Positions 46,501 through 56,809 of a DNA stretch of 64,000 nucleotides are shown piece after piece. This DNA comes from Pseudofabraea citricarpa (lineage: Eukaryota; Ascomycota; Leotiomycetes; Helotiales; Dermateaceae). The DNA lies in NCBI GenBank assembly GCA_029641185.1, contig JAPWGK010000009.1, forward strand, positions 1,004,501 to 1,068,500, written 5' to 3'. Every line of letters begins with the position of its first letter. Position 1 is the first letter of the stretch. Under the pieces are notes generated by a model. The model was not told the origin of the DNA. It was given only the letters and a program-made list of their open reading frames with translations, and made no database searches. The position numbers and the translations under genes are program-made.

Positions 46501-47361
46501 GCTTGCTTAGATCGCGATAATACTCAATGCATAAGGGATATATAGTTGAAATGATGGTTTCAACAAACGCTTGCAGTTCTACAGCTGAACTCTGTGGTGG
46601 CAAGAAAAATAGAGAAAACTTAGGATCAAGTCCAGTAGCCTTTCGTATACTAGCAAGACGCTCTTCAACGTCAACTTGAACTTTCAACTCGCTAAGTAAG
46701 ACAACAATATGTCGAGTTTTGTAACCCGACTGGTTTAGCACACCCTTGACATGATTTATATCTGACTTCAGTTGGTTATCGTGGTAAGATGATAGGCTTG
46801 GTTCAGCCGTGAGTGTATAAAATGATATGTATGCACTCGGGACTATCTCTTGGTGCTTTTGTAACCACCTCGACTCAATCAAGCCATCAGGAAATACCCG
46901 AGATCCAGGGCTTAGTGGCGACAAAGGCGAATGCAATATGGTTCGTGTTGTAGGGCTATTCCCAGAAGATTTTTCATGAATGCTTGATGATACTTGGACA
47001 TGACGAGGTGGTAGTGAGTACCCCTATTCGATATTCAGTGACTGGTCCTGATTCAGTGATGGAATAGGCTGAAACCATCGGTTTATTAACATACCCTTCC
47101 AGTGACCTTCACACGGAATTTGTTCCTTGCATTCTCTTCGCGGCTGTTCCATGGCAATTCCCTTCCATCACTGGCTTCAAAGTGCTTGAGCAGCACAAGC
47201 GCATCTTCAGTTTGCACTGGTGGGATCTCTGATTTTATTTGTGGTCCACCTTCCCATCCTTGTGGGATTCCCGAAGTTTGTGTAGATGGTTCCGACCCAA
47301 GGCCTGAAATCACCAGTAATGGCAAATTATGCGTCACAAAGTCAGGCTCGTACCCGTCCAT
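43560..47361 (-). CDS. TRAPP complex subunit TRAPPC11-like
   Basis: Three exons, read on the minus strand, give 1225 residues: 47361-47095, 47023-45454 and 45400-43560. TRAPPC11 is part of the TRAPPIII-type tethering complex acting in ER-to-Golgi traffic and autophagy; budding yeast lacks it. Evidence: the helical Foie-gras domain in exon 2 (SWSPRWNEARLLADVFSIRVLRCL and later YWYRRAAKHVIARRALAL), the DWELLNQNFKYQPNWHYDLL junction restored by removing a 53-nt intron, and a beta-sandwich-rich C-terminal half of the Gryzun type ending in VPPEEES. The N-terminus begins MDGYEPDFVTHNLPLLVISG, as in fungal homologues. Intron 2 has a GTATAC donor and a GTGCTAAC branch point; retention would truncate the protein near its middle. 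Confidence 0.9.
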
Positions 47362-47928
47362 ATCGCGCTGAGGTTCTTTGTAGCTCCATAGGCATGCGAC
47401 GATGCGCCGACTCTAGTTGACTTCGTAGATATCAAAATTTAAAGTTGCATTTTCGTAATATGCTGGGTAGGTTTGTCTTCGCCGGCGCAAGCAAGCTTCT
47501 TCTCGATCATCGAAGTAGTTGAAGTTCTGGCATCTAAAGTACGTATGTACGTATTAGATATGTGCCCTTTTGGTCGTGATCTAGCTATCCGGCCGGAAGA
47601 ACTCCTACCCCGACAATCTTCAGCCTGATCCGGGACACAGCACTCTCACAATCAATATCCTTAGTCTAGTTTGTTGCTTACCTTCCTAGTCAAATGCCGT
47701 CACTCTCAAAGCCATAGCATTGTTCAGTCTCTGTGCTCACAGAAACATCTTCAATCAATACCGGGGCCGTCTGCCCCTCCGCACCTTTTATTACGTCAAT
47801 CGCAAATCGCAAATCACAACCAGCAGAGTCGGTACACGAAAACAGCACAGATCCACGTCCAAGGATTCCTCCAGCTCTAATAAACTCGTGGATATACCTT
47901 GCGCACACGGCGTTGACTAGAAAAGGAG
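47362..47928. other. Divergent intergenic region, TRAPPC11-like / RXT2
   Basis: 567 bp with both promoters. No specific element identified; small open frames here are not supported. Confidence 0.5.
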
Positions 47929-49584
47929 ATGGCATCTCAAGCAGCAATTTTTGCGGATACCATCGCGGGGATGAAGAAGGCTGTCAAGAGAAAAGCATAC
48001 GGTACTTGTCCAACCAAAACAGACGGAGGGGTTATCAACTAGGCTAATGAGTACGCTTGTAGATTCAGACTCAGATAGCTCGATTGAAAACCTTACAAAT
48101 CGAGGCAACAAGCTCAGGAAGAAAGCTAGATACGTCCACGAAGGTCAACTAGCAGCTCCCAGCGGACCGGTAGTTTACAGAAGGGTATGCAGCAATCCAT
48201 GAGAGCAATCGCAACATGCATTTGAGGATTTAATTGACGGGCGCTTAGAGGATCGAGCATGCTGGCTTTCAACGAGAGATAATCAGTCGAAACCCACCAT
48301 TGATAGACGAAGATGGCTATGAGGTGGATAGTGAGGATGATGATGAACGAGCACAAACTGCTATGGCAAGTGCCGCAGAATTTGATCCATACGCAGACGT
48401 GCGAATAGAGCGTAAGCACTTTGTACAAATTGCAAATTTCCCAGCTAACTCAGGTAGACCTTCTCACACCTTTGACCTCTGCCTCCGATCTACCACAACA
48501 TCCAACTCTCGCAAAACCATTCATCTCCAAAACACTTACAGAATTGACCCGGCAAGCTGGGGAAATGGTGCAAAAAGAAAAGACATCGCTCTGGAGGATT
48601 AAGCATCTCCTGACAAGACTTAGCGGTGATAATACTTGGATTCCCTGCGAATTGGTAGAAACAGAGAATGATATTGCATTCTTTGGTGATGAGTGGGAAA
48701 GACGAAATAATCGAATATTGAGCAAAGAGGTCGCACAGGAAGGTGGAGAAAAAGTGTCTACCAAGAACGCAACAACAGAAGGTCAGGAACAAGAAAAAGG
48801 GCCCAAACCAATAGAAGAGCATAATGCCATCGAAAAGGCTTCTCAAAAAGAGCATGCCAACAACGAGGATGTCGTCATGGGTAATCAGGATGATACCAAA
48901 GATCCCGAAGAGAATGGAGATGTGCGGACTACTGAAAAATCTGGATCAAGTATTGATCTAGAAAAAGGTGCTGGAGCCACGTCACATACCTCTGACATAG
49001 CCATGGATGTTGAGGTTGCAGCAGATGCCGCAATTGAAAAGGTACCGGATGATGGTGATAGCCATACAGTGGACAGCGTGAATGCCGAGGCACTTGGGGA
49101 CGACAACGAGGACATTCCGGTGCCACGTCGGATGAGAACGCGTGCCCAAGCAAACGCTGCTTCAGACCATACACCTACCAGCAGAACAAGATCTATGTCA
49201 CCTGAATCTGACAACGAAACTCTTGTACATCCTTTCTTTCTGGCTCCACAAATTTCATACGCAGACCGGGATTTCGACTTGCCCCCACCCGAGGCCGAGG
49301 AGACAAGAAGACTTCTACAGTTGTACATTCAAAAACAAGAAGAAGTTTGTCGTGGGGCTCAAAAGGTGTACGATGGATTATTGAAAGCTGATCGGTATCG
49401 GCATCTTGTGATGAAATGGGCTAAGGCAGAAGCACATATCGGAATTAATCGAGATATGTCTGATGGTGAAGATTGGTATGATAAAGACGAATGGGGATTA
49501 GAAGAAGATCTTAAAAAAGGACAGGACGAAGAGGAAGAGGATGCTGCAACCACAGCCAAGAAGACGAGGACCAGACGCCAGTGA
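47929..49584 (+). CDS. RXT2: Rpd3L histone deacetylase complex subunit Rxt2
   Basis: Four exons, 47929-48001, 48063-48184, 48249-48411 and 48458-49584, give 494 residues; introns are 61, 64 and 46 nt. Rxt2 is a subunit of the large Rpd3 deacetylase complex and acts in the nucleus in transcriptional repression. The N-terminal 170 residues carry the conserved Rxt2 block: a Ser/Asp patch followed by NRGNKLRKKARYVHEGQLA, HAGFQREIISRNPPLIDEDG, FDPYADVRIE-HLLTPLTSASDLP, and QKEKTSLWRIKHLLTRLSGD. The rest is acidic and disordered, with SPESDNETLVHPFFLAP and a helical C-terminus. Intron 3 uses an unusual acceptor (CAGGTAG), four bases past the first CAG, because only this keeps the frame. Intron 1 has a weak GTACTT donor. 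Confidence 0.9.
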
Positions 49585-50047
49585 AAGGCTTCGAGTGCTC
49601 GCAGTGCATTTTGAGGCCAAATATGGCAGCGGCGCATGGGGGAATTCTGGATTACAATACCACTTGTGCATGATAAGATGATGGTTTTTCGTCTGGCGAA
49701 TTGGGGCTTCGAACTAGGACTAGAAATGAAGATCAATGGACATAGATCTATATACTTGGCCAGCCGTATATATGAACTATACCGAATAAGAATTCATTCT
49801 TCCGAATGTCTATAAAAGTCCAACAAAATCGGAAGCGCCTTTGGCCCCTTTTACAGTACTTTCGTCTGAAGCATTTAGAAAGCATGTGATTGTACAGGGG
49901 TAGAGAGGCACGTCACCGAAGCGAGCAGTTAATTGGTACATCTCGTTAACTCGTATCCTCCACCAACCTCCACAAAACTTGAAGCTCCAGACAAAAGCTT
50001 CTTAAGTCTTCTTTGTTTCAACTGTCCTCTCCCCCAAGCTCATCACC
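49585..50047. other. Intergenic between RXT2 and OPI3
   Basis: 463 bp, 3' UTR of RXT2 and promoter of OPI3. Since OPI3 is usually controlled by Ino2/Ino4-type elements in yeast I looked for CATGTGAA: a CATGTGATTG at about 49883-49892 is close, but in filamentous fungi this regulation is not established. Confidence 0.45.
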
Positions 50048-50850
50048 ATGTCAAACTTCTTAGGATTAAGCAAGGGGCTTATAGACTTTGATCAGAAGAG
50101 CTTAGCCAGTGAGCTTTAGTAACCCCGCTTCTTCGAGCTCTTGACGGCTAACATAGCTCTCAAGTTGCTGCTGCATCAATTGCTTTCAACCCAATCTTCT
50201 GGAAGTAAGTCCTTGCGGTACCGTACTCCATTTTTATGAATTGCAGCTGACCAAGTGATGTGTAGCACTGCAGCACGTCAAGGTATTGAAGATAGCCAAA
50301 GCAGCAACCTCCCAGAAGCGCCCTTCTAATACATAAGACAGAATATCATAACAAGCTCCTGACGAAGTTTGCTGGCGGTAACTCACGACTGGCATGTTAC
50401 GGTCTCGCGGTAACGATTTTCTCCCTGGGTATCTTCCGCGACTTCCTGTACGAACGCGCCTTGCGATTCCAACCTTCTCATCCTGCGCTCCAAACCCCCC
50501 TTGCGACTGTCCTCGCCTGCGGCCTCATCGGTGCTGGTAATATCTTAGTCGTCTCATCCATGTGGGCTCTGGGCGTGACTGGCACATACTTGGGCGATTA
50601 CTTTGGCATCCTAATGGACGATATTGTTACGGGCTTCCCTTTCAACGTCACTGATGCGCCCATGTATTATGGTTCGACTATGAGCTTTCTTGGCACTGCT
50701 ATTTGGTTCGGCAAGCCAGCTGGGATTTTGCTTACCGTCGAAGTTTTAGTTGTCTATCTCATTGCTCTGCGGTTCGAGGACCCTTTTACTTCGGGTATAT
50801 ACGCCAAGAGAGCCGAGGCACAAAAAAAGGCAGGTAAAAAGTCATTATAG
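50048..50850 (+). CDS. OPI3: Phospholipid methyltransferase Opi3 (PEMT)
   Basis: Four exons, 50048-50108, 50165-50204, 50266-50282 and 50342-50850, give 208 residues; exon 3 is a 17-nt micro-exon. Opi3 carries out the last two SAM-dependent methylations of phosphatidylethanolamine to phosphatidylcholine in the ER. Evidence: the spliced N-terminus ASIAFNPIFWNTAARQEYHN, four hydrophobic segments, WALGVTGTYLGDYFGILMD, a YYGSTMSFLGTAIWFGKPAG motif shared with PEMT enzymes, and the C-terminal RFEDPFTSGIYAKR followed by a KKAGKKSL basic tail of ER-retention type. Length is that of yeast Opi3 (206). Without the two smallest exons the conserved FWN...EYHN segment is lost. Confidence 0.95.
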
Positions 50851-51483
50851 ACATCTAAGAACAAAACCAAGTGGTGTGGATTAGTGAAGGGTGTGAGCGG
50901 TGTGAGCGGTGTGAGGGTTTTATTGTGGCAGTGGAAAATAAAAGGTCGTGGGATACCGAAAATTGTGATTTCAACATTGGCTGGCGTTGCATAAGATATC
51001 AACTACTCTGTGTTGTAAAGTAGTTGGAGCTGAAGTGGTAGACAGCTAGAGTAATAACTGTATCGGATTTATATTTCCGCGAATGATATTTGTGCCGTTG
51101 CTTGCTGAACTCTTCTTGTCATAAAAGCACGACTGGGATGGTTCTTTAATTATCTGTCAGGATTCTCTGTCACTCTGCTAGCTATGCTAACTGTCTAGCT
51201 AATTATCTGCCTGAGGTGGCTGGGCGGATCGTCCTTGAGAGGAAACGTAAGAGTCTACTTTCTTTAAAAGAACACCTTTTGTGTGAAGGTAAACGTAACA
51301 AGATACCCTTTGATGTTTTAATAGCGTCTGAAGATGCCTAGATATGAAAACAGAAATGGTAATCAATGTTGTTTGTTCCAAGAAGTGTTTTACTTCTATT
51401 CAACGTCTTCCAAATATCATGCTATACATAGTATTATCCAGAAAAGAGATATAGACTAGTATAGATTAACAAGAAACCCCCTG
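50851..51483. other. Convergent intergenic region, OPI3 / NIT2
   Basis: 633 bp between two 3' ends, AT-rich. A GGTGTGAGC triplicate (about 50889-50915) is the only repeat noted. Confidence 0.55.
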
Positions 51484-52643
51484 TTAAACTTCGGCATATA
51501 CATCACTAAAAGCCTGTCAGTTACACTAAAGAAGAGGAGAAGGATACTCACGTTCTCCGAAGCAAGGGCATGCAACTCTGTATCTTCTCCTGATACTCCA
51601 AATTGATATCAACAACTCCGATCTGTGGCTCTGTTCCTTCTCCAGGAAGATGAACGAGCACTCTACCCCACGGATCAATAATCATCGAATGTCCGTAGCT
51701 TGTCCTCTTTTCGTTGTGGGCTCCGACCTGCGCTGCCGCAATGACATAAGTTTGGGTTTCTATTGCCCGCGCTCTCAGGAGAAACTCCCAATGGGCGATG
51801 CCTGTGGGCACTGTAAATGCTGACGGATATGTGATGATCTGGGCCTTTTGGCGTTTAAGTGATAGGCTGATTTCTGGGAAACGAAGCTGCGGGCCTGTTA
51901 GATATGGATTGGATAAGCACATATGGGTAGCTGTATATGTGGAAGGTATCTTCGGTTCTGGTTCAACGTAGAAGAGGAATAAGTCTTACATCAAAACAAA
52001 TCGTTAACCCTACACGACCTACTATAGTCTCTATCGGCGGCACAATAACACTCCCAGCTTCTACACTACTGCTTTCTTTCATTGCTGCATAGTCGAATAA
52101 GTGTAGCTTATCGTACGTATACCCGGGTGCGATCTCGCCTTGCTCGTTGATCCAACATGACCTATTGAGGAGTTTCCCGCTCTTTGCTGGGACATGGATA
52201 CCTACATTGATAGCTAGAGATGATTGCTTTGCTAAATTTTTCAATCCGAGGACAAAGGGACTTGATTCCATTGATCGAGCGAGTGCTACAGACTCGGTGG
52301 GGTTTGCGGCTATGTAATCTGCTGCTTCGGGGAGGAAGAGAGCCTGTTGATGTTAGATTTCCTGTTCTCCCATAAATTTAACTGAATGAGATTCTGAATA
52401 ATCTCTGACTCGTATAATTGGTATATTGCAAGGAGGAGTGCGGAATTTCCCGTTGAACCAATCGATAAGTCTGATCCTACTCACTTTTGCTCCAGCTTCA
52501 ACAGCTTTGTTAACGAGAATCTTGCATGATGCAAGATTTTGGCTCATGGATGTGGTAGAGCATATCTGCCCAACCGCCTGCACTAACCTTAGTACACTTC
52601 AAACTCTCAACGTCTTGGGTAAAGACTTACAGCGAGTACCATG
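51484..52643 (-). CDS. NIT2: Nitrilase-family deaminated glutathione amidase
   Basis: Five exons, read on the minus strand, give 271 residues: 52643-52632, 52577-52485, 52343-51990, 51886-51552 and 51505-51484. The first exon is 12 nt (MVLA) and the last 22 nt. The enzyme hydrolyses deaminated glutathione, a side product of transaminases, in the Nit1/yeast Nit2 group. The catalytic triad is intact: Glu41 (LFLPEAADY), Lys114 (YDKLHLF) and Cys151 (LTICFD). Also visible are LRFPEISLSL, AHWEFLLRARAIE and SYGHSMIIDPWG, typical of the group, and the family-like end RRTDVYAEV that appears only after the last splice. Intron 2 (141 nt) and intron 3 (103 nt) are longer than average. Confidence 0.93.
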
Positions 52644-53675
52644 ATGTTGGTCGCTAAAGCCCAGAGAAAAAAGTGAACAAAGAGGGATTTTTAATTGCTG
52701 GACTTAAAAACGATGATGAAAGACTTAAGGGTTTCAGGGGAAAGGGGTTTCGTCTCCAGATACCTTTTTGGTCTAATATCAACTAAATCGATAGTCACTA
52801 CGATAGTTTACGGCAGCGATGTGACTTCACGACGCGTGGTAACGTGATTGATACAATAGGTCTAAGATGGAATACGAGTGCACTATTGGACTAGAATGGA
52901 AAAGCCAATTCATGAATGAGAATTGAATAGCCGATCATCTATCGTGCAGTAGATTCATAGTTCACAGAAGGTAAGCACGGTAAGATAATCACTCGAATAT
53001 CCGGATCCCGGATGGATGACGTTGAGACGCGGCCCCCGGGATCTTTCCTCAAGCTCCAAACAAACCTTCAGAAACACGATAGCGTCGCCTTTACTATTAC
53101 TAGAAATTACTTCGGCAAGCTAAATACTATGAAGCTATGACTCTTCTAGTACTCGCGAGCGCTTTCTAATCTGTTCCCTCCTTAGATATTATTCTAATCT
53201 AGGACGTAATATCAAATAGCAGCTACTTAGGGTTCTCGTCCAGATATTTTATACGGAACGGAAAATGATTAGAGAGGAAGGCGCTAAATCCCTTTTTGAT
53301 AGGTTAGGCCTGAGAATAGGTCGGAAAGCTATAAGCTTAGCTTTGGCTTGGACACTGTACGAAGAGCCAATTAGAAGAGCAGAGCTTACACTAAAGAGAC
53401 CGAGCGAGAGCTTGCTGTAAAGTCTCATGCCTCCGGGAGTTTAATACACCACTTAATATACTAGCAAGAACTGATTACTTCAGTGGAAATTATGCGTCTT
53501 GGGAAATTCTGTTGTGAGAGGTGTTGTTTCGTTGGGTATAAAAAGTGGCTATGACTACGGCTACGGACTGAAATGTCCAACATTTAAAAATTAAAACAGC
53601 TAACGCCAACTTATTCAAGCATTCCCAGTCATATACCAACTGCAGGGGAGCTCTTCCACCGCCGGCGCACCACAT
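52644..53675. other. Intergenic, 1.0 kb, with a possible decayed repeat
   Basis: The first 300 bp contain the NIT2 promoter. From about 53060 to 53480 the sequence is unusually rich in TA dinucleotides and short palindromic CTAG/TTAATATA strings, with no open frame, unlike the rest of the window. This is recorded separately as a possible transposon relic. Confidence 0.5.
53060..53480. mobile_element. Possible RIP-decayed transposon relic
   Basis: Sequence character only: high TpA content, frequent stop codons in all frames, clusters such as CTAGTACT and TTAATATACTAG, and a sharp contrast with the flanking genes. Repeat-induced point mutation in Pezizomycotina produces this pattern. No terminal repeat, target-site duplication or transposase remnant was identified. 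Confidence 0.3.
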
Positions 53676-54938
53676 TCATCGCTTACTGCCAGCAAGATAT
53701 TGTAGTAAAGGCGATGGGGACGGCTTTCTTTCGTGCTTCTTCTTTTTCTCCCGAATAAACTCAAACTCGGGCTCGTGGTGGTGATGAGTTTTCTTTCCCT
53801 CGATCGCTACGAGTACCGGTCTCTCAACTACTCTCTGTCTTCTCTCGCGAATCTCTCGTGTGTGGTTCCAGAGGAAGTCTTGTTCATATTCTGTACGACA
53901 CAAATTATTATGTGAGTTCATGTATAAGAAAAGACGAGAGTTCTTACCTGGAACCAATCGCTTAATTATCACGTAGTCGGGATCCTGTACATGGTTAGTC
54001 GTTGACCACGTCGCAGCCGAACTTTTGCTTACATTGTCAAATTCGTAATCGATTCTGTATCGGTTCAGAGTCTCGATAGAAAGATGCCTGCGGGACATGC
54101 GAGTGTATGTTGGTCGGGGTACTGGCGCTGGCACAACTATCTTCTCCTTGTTGAGAACCGCAACGATTGCCTTTTCATCCATGCCCGACTTGCGCATATC
54201 TTCCTCAAGTCTCTTCTTGTAATCCCTCTCAAAGGCTTCCTTTTCCTTCTTTTCCTTGGCAATTCTATCGGCTTCATCCTTCTTGAACTTCTCTACTGCT
54301 TCCTCGGCCTCTTTCTTGATGCGCTTCTTTTCTTCCTCGGCTCGTTTCTCATCGCGTAACTTTTGCAACTTGAATTTCTCTACCGCTTCCTCGGCCTCCC
54401 TCTTCAGGCGTCTCTTCTCCTCTTCGGATCGTCTCTCATCGCGTAATTTTTGCAACTCAACTTCCTTCTTGTATCGCCGTTCCTCTTCGGTCCTCTGCTG
54501 CTCGAGCTTGTAGGACTCGAGCTCTCTGCGGGTACGCTCTAGCTCATACTCCTCTCGAACTCGCGAGCCACGTGAGCCACGGGAACCATGCGACCCATTT
54601 GAACTGGCTCGGGATCGGGATCTCGCTCTGTGCCGGACAGGAGGAGAGAGCTGATGAAGATAACGCTCTTCCTCGTCGTCGTCAAAGTCGTTGTATATAC
54701 GATTGTTGATGATAACCGGTGCAGCTGGTGGCGGAGCGGGAGGGTTTGGTCGCGTGCGACTGTGAGATCGCGAGCGACGTCCAGAAGAAGTCTCGGGAAT
54801 CAAATAATCTGCGCCTTGGTGATAATAGACAGGCCGTGGAGACACTGGGACTCGAGGGTCGGCATAAAAAGGATTTGGCGAAACGCGACCCCGTCGGAAT
54901 CGAATATCGTATTCCTCTTCGTCGGCGTAGCGATTCAT
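53676..54938 (-). CDS. DUF8035-type Arg-rich coiled-coil protein
   Basis: Three exons, read on the minus strand, give 385 residues: 54938-54033, 53984-53948 and 53890-53676. The introns (48 and 57 nt) have standard GTAAGC and GTAAGA donors with CAG acceptors, are multiples of three and contain no stop, so the unspliced frame reads through as 420 residues. Removing them yields DYVIIKRLVP-EYEQDFLWNHTREIR, the usual C-terminal signature of this fungal family, so splicing is preferred. The N-terminus is Arg/Asp/Pro-rich with an SRSHSRTR patch; residues 130-250 are a Glu/Lys/Arg coiled coil with an exact-length tandem repeat of 29 residues (162-190 and 191-219). The family's function is not known. 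The frame ends in YLAGSKR. Confidence 0.8.
   Translation of the reverse strand: MNRYADEEEYDIRFRRGRVSPNPFYADPRVPVSPRPVYYHQGADYLIPETSSGRRSRSHSRTRPNPPAPPPAAPVIINNRIYNDFDDDEEERYLHQLSPPVRHRARSRSRASSNGSHGSRGSRGSRVREEYELERTRRELESYKLEQQRTEEERRYKKEVELQKLRDERRSEEEKRRLKREAEEAVEKFKLQKLRDEKRAEEEKKRIKKEAEEAVEKFKKDEADRIAKEKKEKEAFERDYKKRLEEDMRKSGMDEKAIVAVLNKEKIVVPAPVPRPTYTRMSRRHLSIETLNRYRIDYEFDNVSKSSAATWSTTNHVQDPDYVIIKRLVPGKNSRLFLYMNSHNNLCRTEYEQDFLWNHTREIRERRQRVVERPVLVAIEGKKTHHHHEPEFEFIREKKKKHERKPSPSPLLQYLAGSKR
54282..54455 (-). repeat. 87-bp in-frame tandem duplication
   Basis: Two adjacent 87-bp units in the DUF8035-type gene encode 29-residue repeats that differ only by conservative changes (start LQKLRDE, end AVEKFK). 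The unit is four heptads plus one residue, so the coiled-coil phase shifts by one between copies. Confidence 0.88.
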
Positions 54939-55802
54939 GGTGACAAATCGACCGAGTGAATAATAATGCGCTCGCTCGTAGGGCTGAAGAATCCCTTATG
55001 CGCCTGTAACCGCACCGCAGTTCGGCCGCCGCTGATCTTATTTGCCGGGCAATAAGCTGTGCTTCACCGCTTTATGAAGCTATGGCGGGGCAGCAGTAGT
55101 AGCAGCAGCAGCAGCGTTCGTGTCGGGTAGCGAAGGTGAGTTGTTGGAGAGAGCTAAAGTTGGGGACGAAGGGGGTGAAGGGGGTGAAAATGTGCAGGAG
55201 CAAGAGCGGTGTTTGCTGAGAGCTGTGTGAGACGACAAACAACCTCGAACCAAGGATGAAAGAGATTGAGAGAACAATGGTGGTCAGCAGTGAGTTGGGG
55301 GCACAGGTTGGACTTTAAAGTCAGATGGAGGGGCCAGACGATGAAGCAAGCCAGCATGGGCCGCAGCACTGTGAGTGGCCAGCTCGGCCTGTCCCCTACA
55401 TTCCCTGCCATGCCCCAGCTCGAGACTCAAGAGACCAGCAAAAAGCGTGTAAAGGGTGTAAAAGTGTGTTGCCGCCAGCACGCGCTACTGCAAACACGCC
55501 GGCCATCTCACCCAGCCCTAAACCAAAAATAATGCTTGTTCTCTGCATATCATGAAATGATGAATCCGCTGGCGAAGGGTGGGGGCGGCGCCTGAGAGCA
55601 AATGGCTTTACCCTCGTACTGCCTGACCTACCATGGCGCTGGGAAGTTGACATAATGTGCCTCCTTGGGGCCTTAGTGATGGCGAGCTACTGCATACCTA
55701 GGTAGGTAAGATATGCCTCTTGTCTAGCTGATTGTGCTTGTGCTTGTGCCTCATGCTGTTCCGCTCACTGTTCTTCGACACTCGATCCGCACTGCACTTT
55801 GC

Positions 55803-55866
55803 CTGCACTCTGCACTCTGCACTCTGCACTCTGCGTTCTGCACACTCTGCACTGCACTGCACTGCA
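55803..55866. repeat. CTGCACT heptamer tandem repeat
   Basis: Four perfect heptamers, followed by degenerate copies and a CACTG-type pentamer run. Non-coding. Confidence 0.85.
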
Positions 55867-55960
55867 TGGTAATATGTAATATGGATAATGCTGACCATGC
55901 TGGCGTGGGTCTTTCCTGGTCACCATTATTCTCTCTCGCTAGAACTCGGAGATGCAGCAG

Positions 55961-55987
55961 ATGTGATGTGATGTAATGTGATGTGAT
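55961..55987. repeat. ATGTG pentamer tandem repeat
   Basis: About five copies of the pentamer with one substitution (ATGTA). Non-coding. Confidence 0.8.
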
Positions 55988-56809
55988 AGGTTCCCGGTAC
56001 GAAGCTGCTGATAAATGCTGTCCTCTGTACAGTATACTCATGGATCCGAAGAATGCCCCGACAACGCACATGAAGGATATGGTTCTGACTGCTCTGCTCT
56101 GCTCCTCCCGCTGGGTGGTTGCCTGCCTCACCTCGTTATTCCTGACCCCAGTGTACCCAGGAACCAGTCGGTAGGTCGTAGCTAGTAGCTACTGGCTTAG
56201 TTTCTGCTCGTTTGCCCCTCTACGCGGTTATCTTTAGGAATAGAATTCCAGACCAAGTCCCGATGGCTTGATGGCGCTTGTCGTGTGCAGATTGCGCTAC
56301 ATGTCTTTGTTTGATCCACAGAAGTCGGTGGATGCGCGAGCTTTTCAGCTGGCTGGGGTCTGAAAATCGTGGCCCGTAGCGCCAGATGCAACATTAAACT
56401 TAAGGCTTGGAAGATCACTGGTTTGAGATGCTGCAAAAATGTCCAGAAGAGTTCAGATCGCAGGTGGGTAGTTTGGTTTCAGAGTTCCTGAAACTTATTT
56501 ACTGTGGATGTTTGGTATTTGTATATCCTCTTGTTCATCGTTGCCTCCTTCCCCTACATCCAACATCAACTCTCTGAATAGATCGCGGCCGGATACTTTT
56601 GGCCCCCAATCCTTCCAGTCCACAATGGCAGGCTGGAAATTTGCCACGACTTGTAAAACACCCCCTCGATACTTGGCCGCCTGATCTATTCCGGAAAGGA
56701 GTCAGAAACATGTTTCCAAAAATCTTCTTCGAATCCTGAGCGGGTTGATTTCGCATCATCGTCGCTACCCTCTGCATCCCTGTCACGTCAGATCATACGG
56801 TTTAGCCGC

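Larger units (their letters stand above)
54939..56809. other. Intergenic, 1.9 kb, rich in simple repeats
   Basis: Lies between the DUF8035-type gene promoter and the 3' end of prefoldin subunit 1. It contains a CTGCACT heptamer array at 55803-55866, an ATGTG pentamer array at 55961-55987, a CTTGTG repeat near 55734, and an AGCAGC block near 55090. No supported gene; open frames on both strands overlap the repeats. Confidence 0.5.

Noticed and set aside
53676..54938. A single uninterrupted 420-residue protein for the DUF8035-type gene
   Set aside because: The inserts carry perfect splice consensus and interrupt the conserved DYVIIKR…EYEQDFLW signature, so they are taken as introns.
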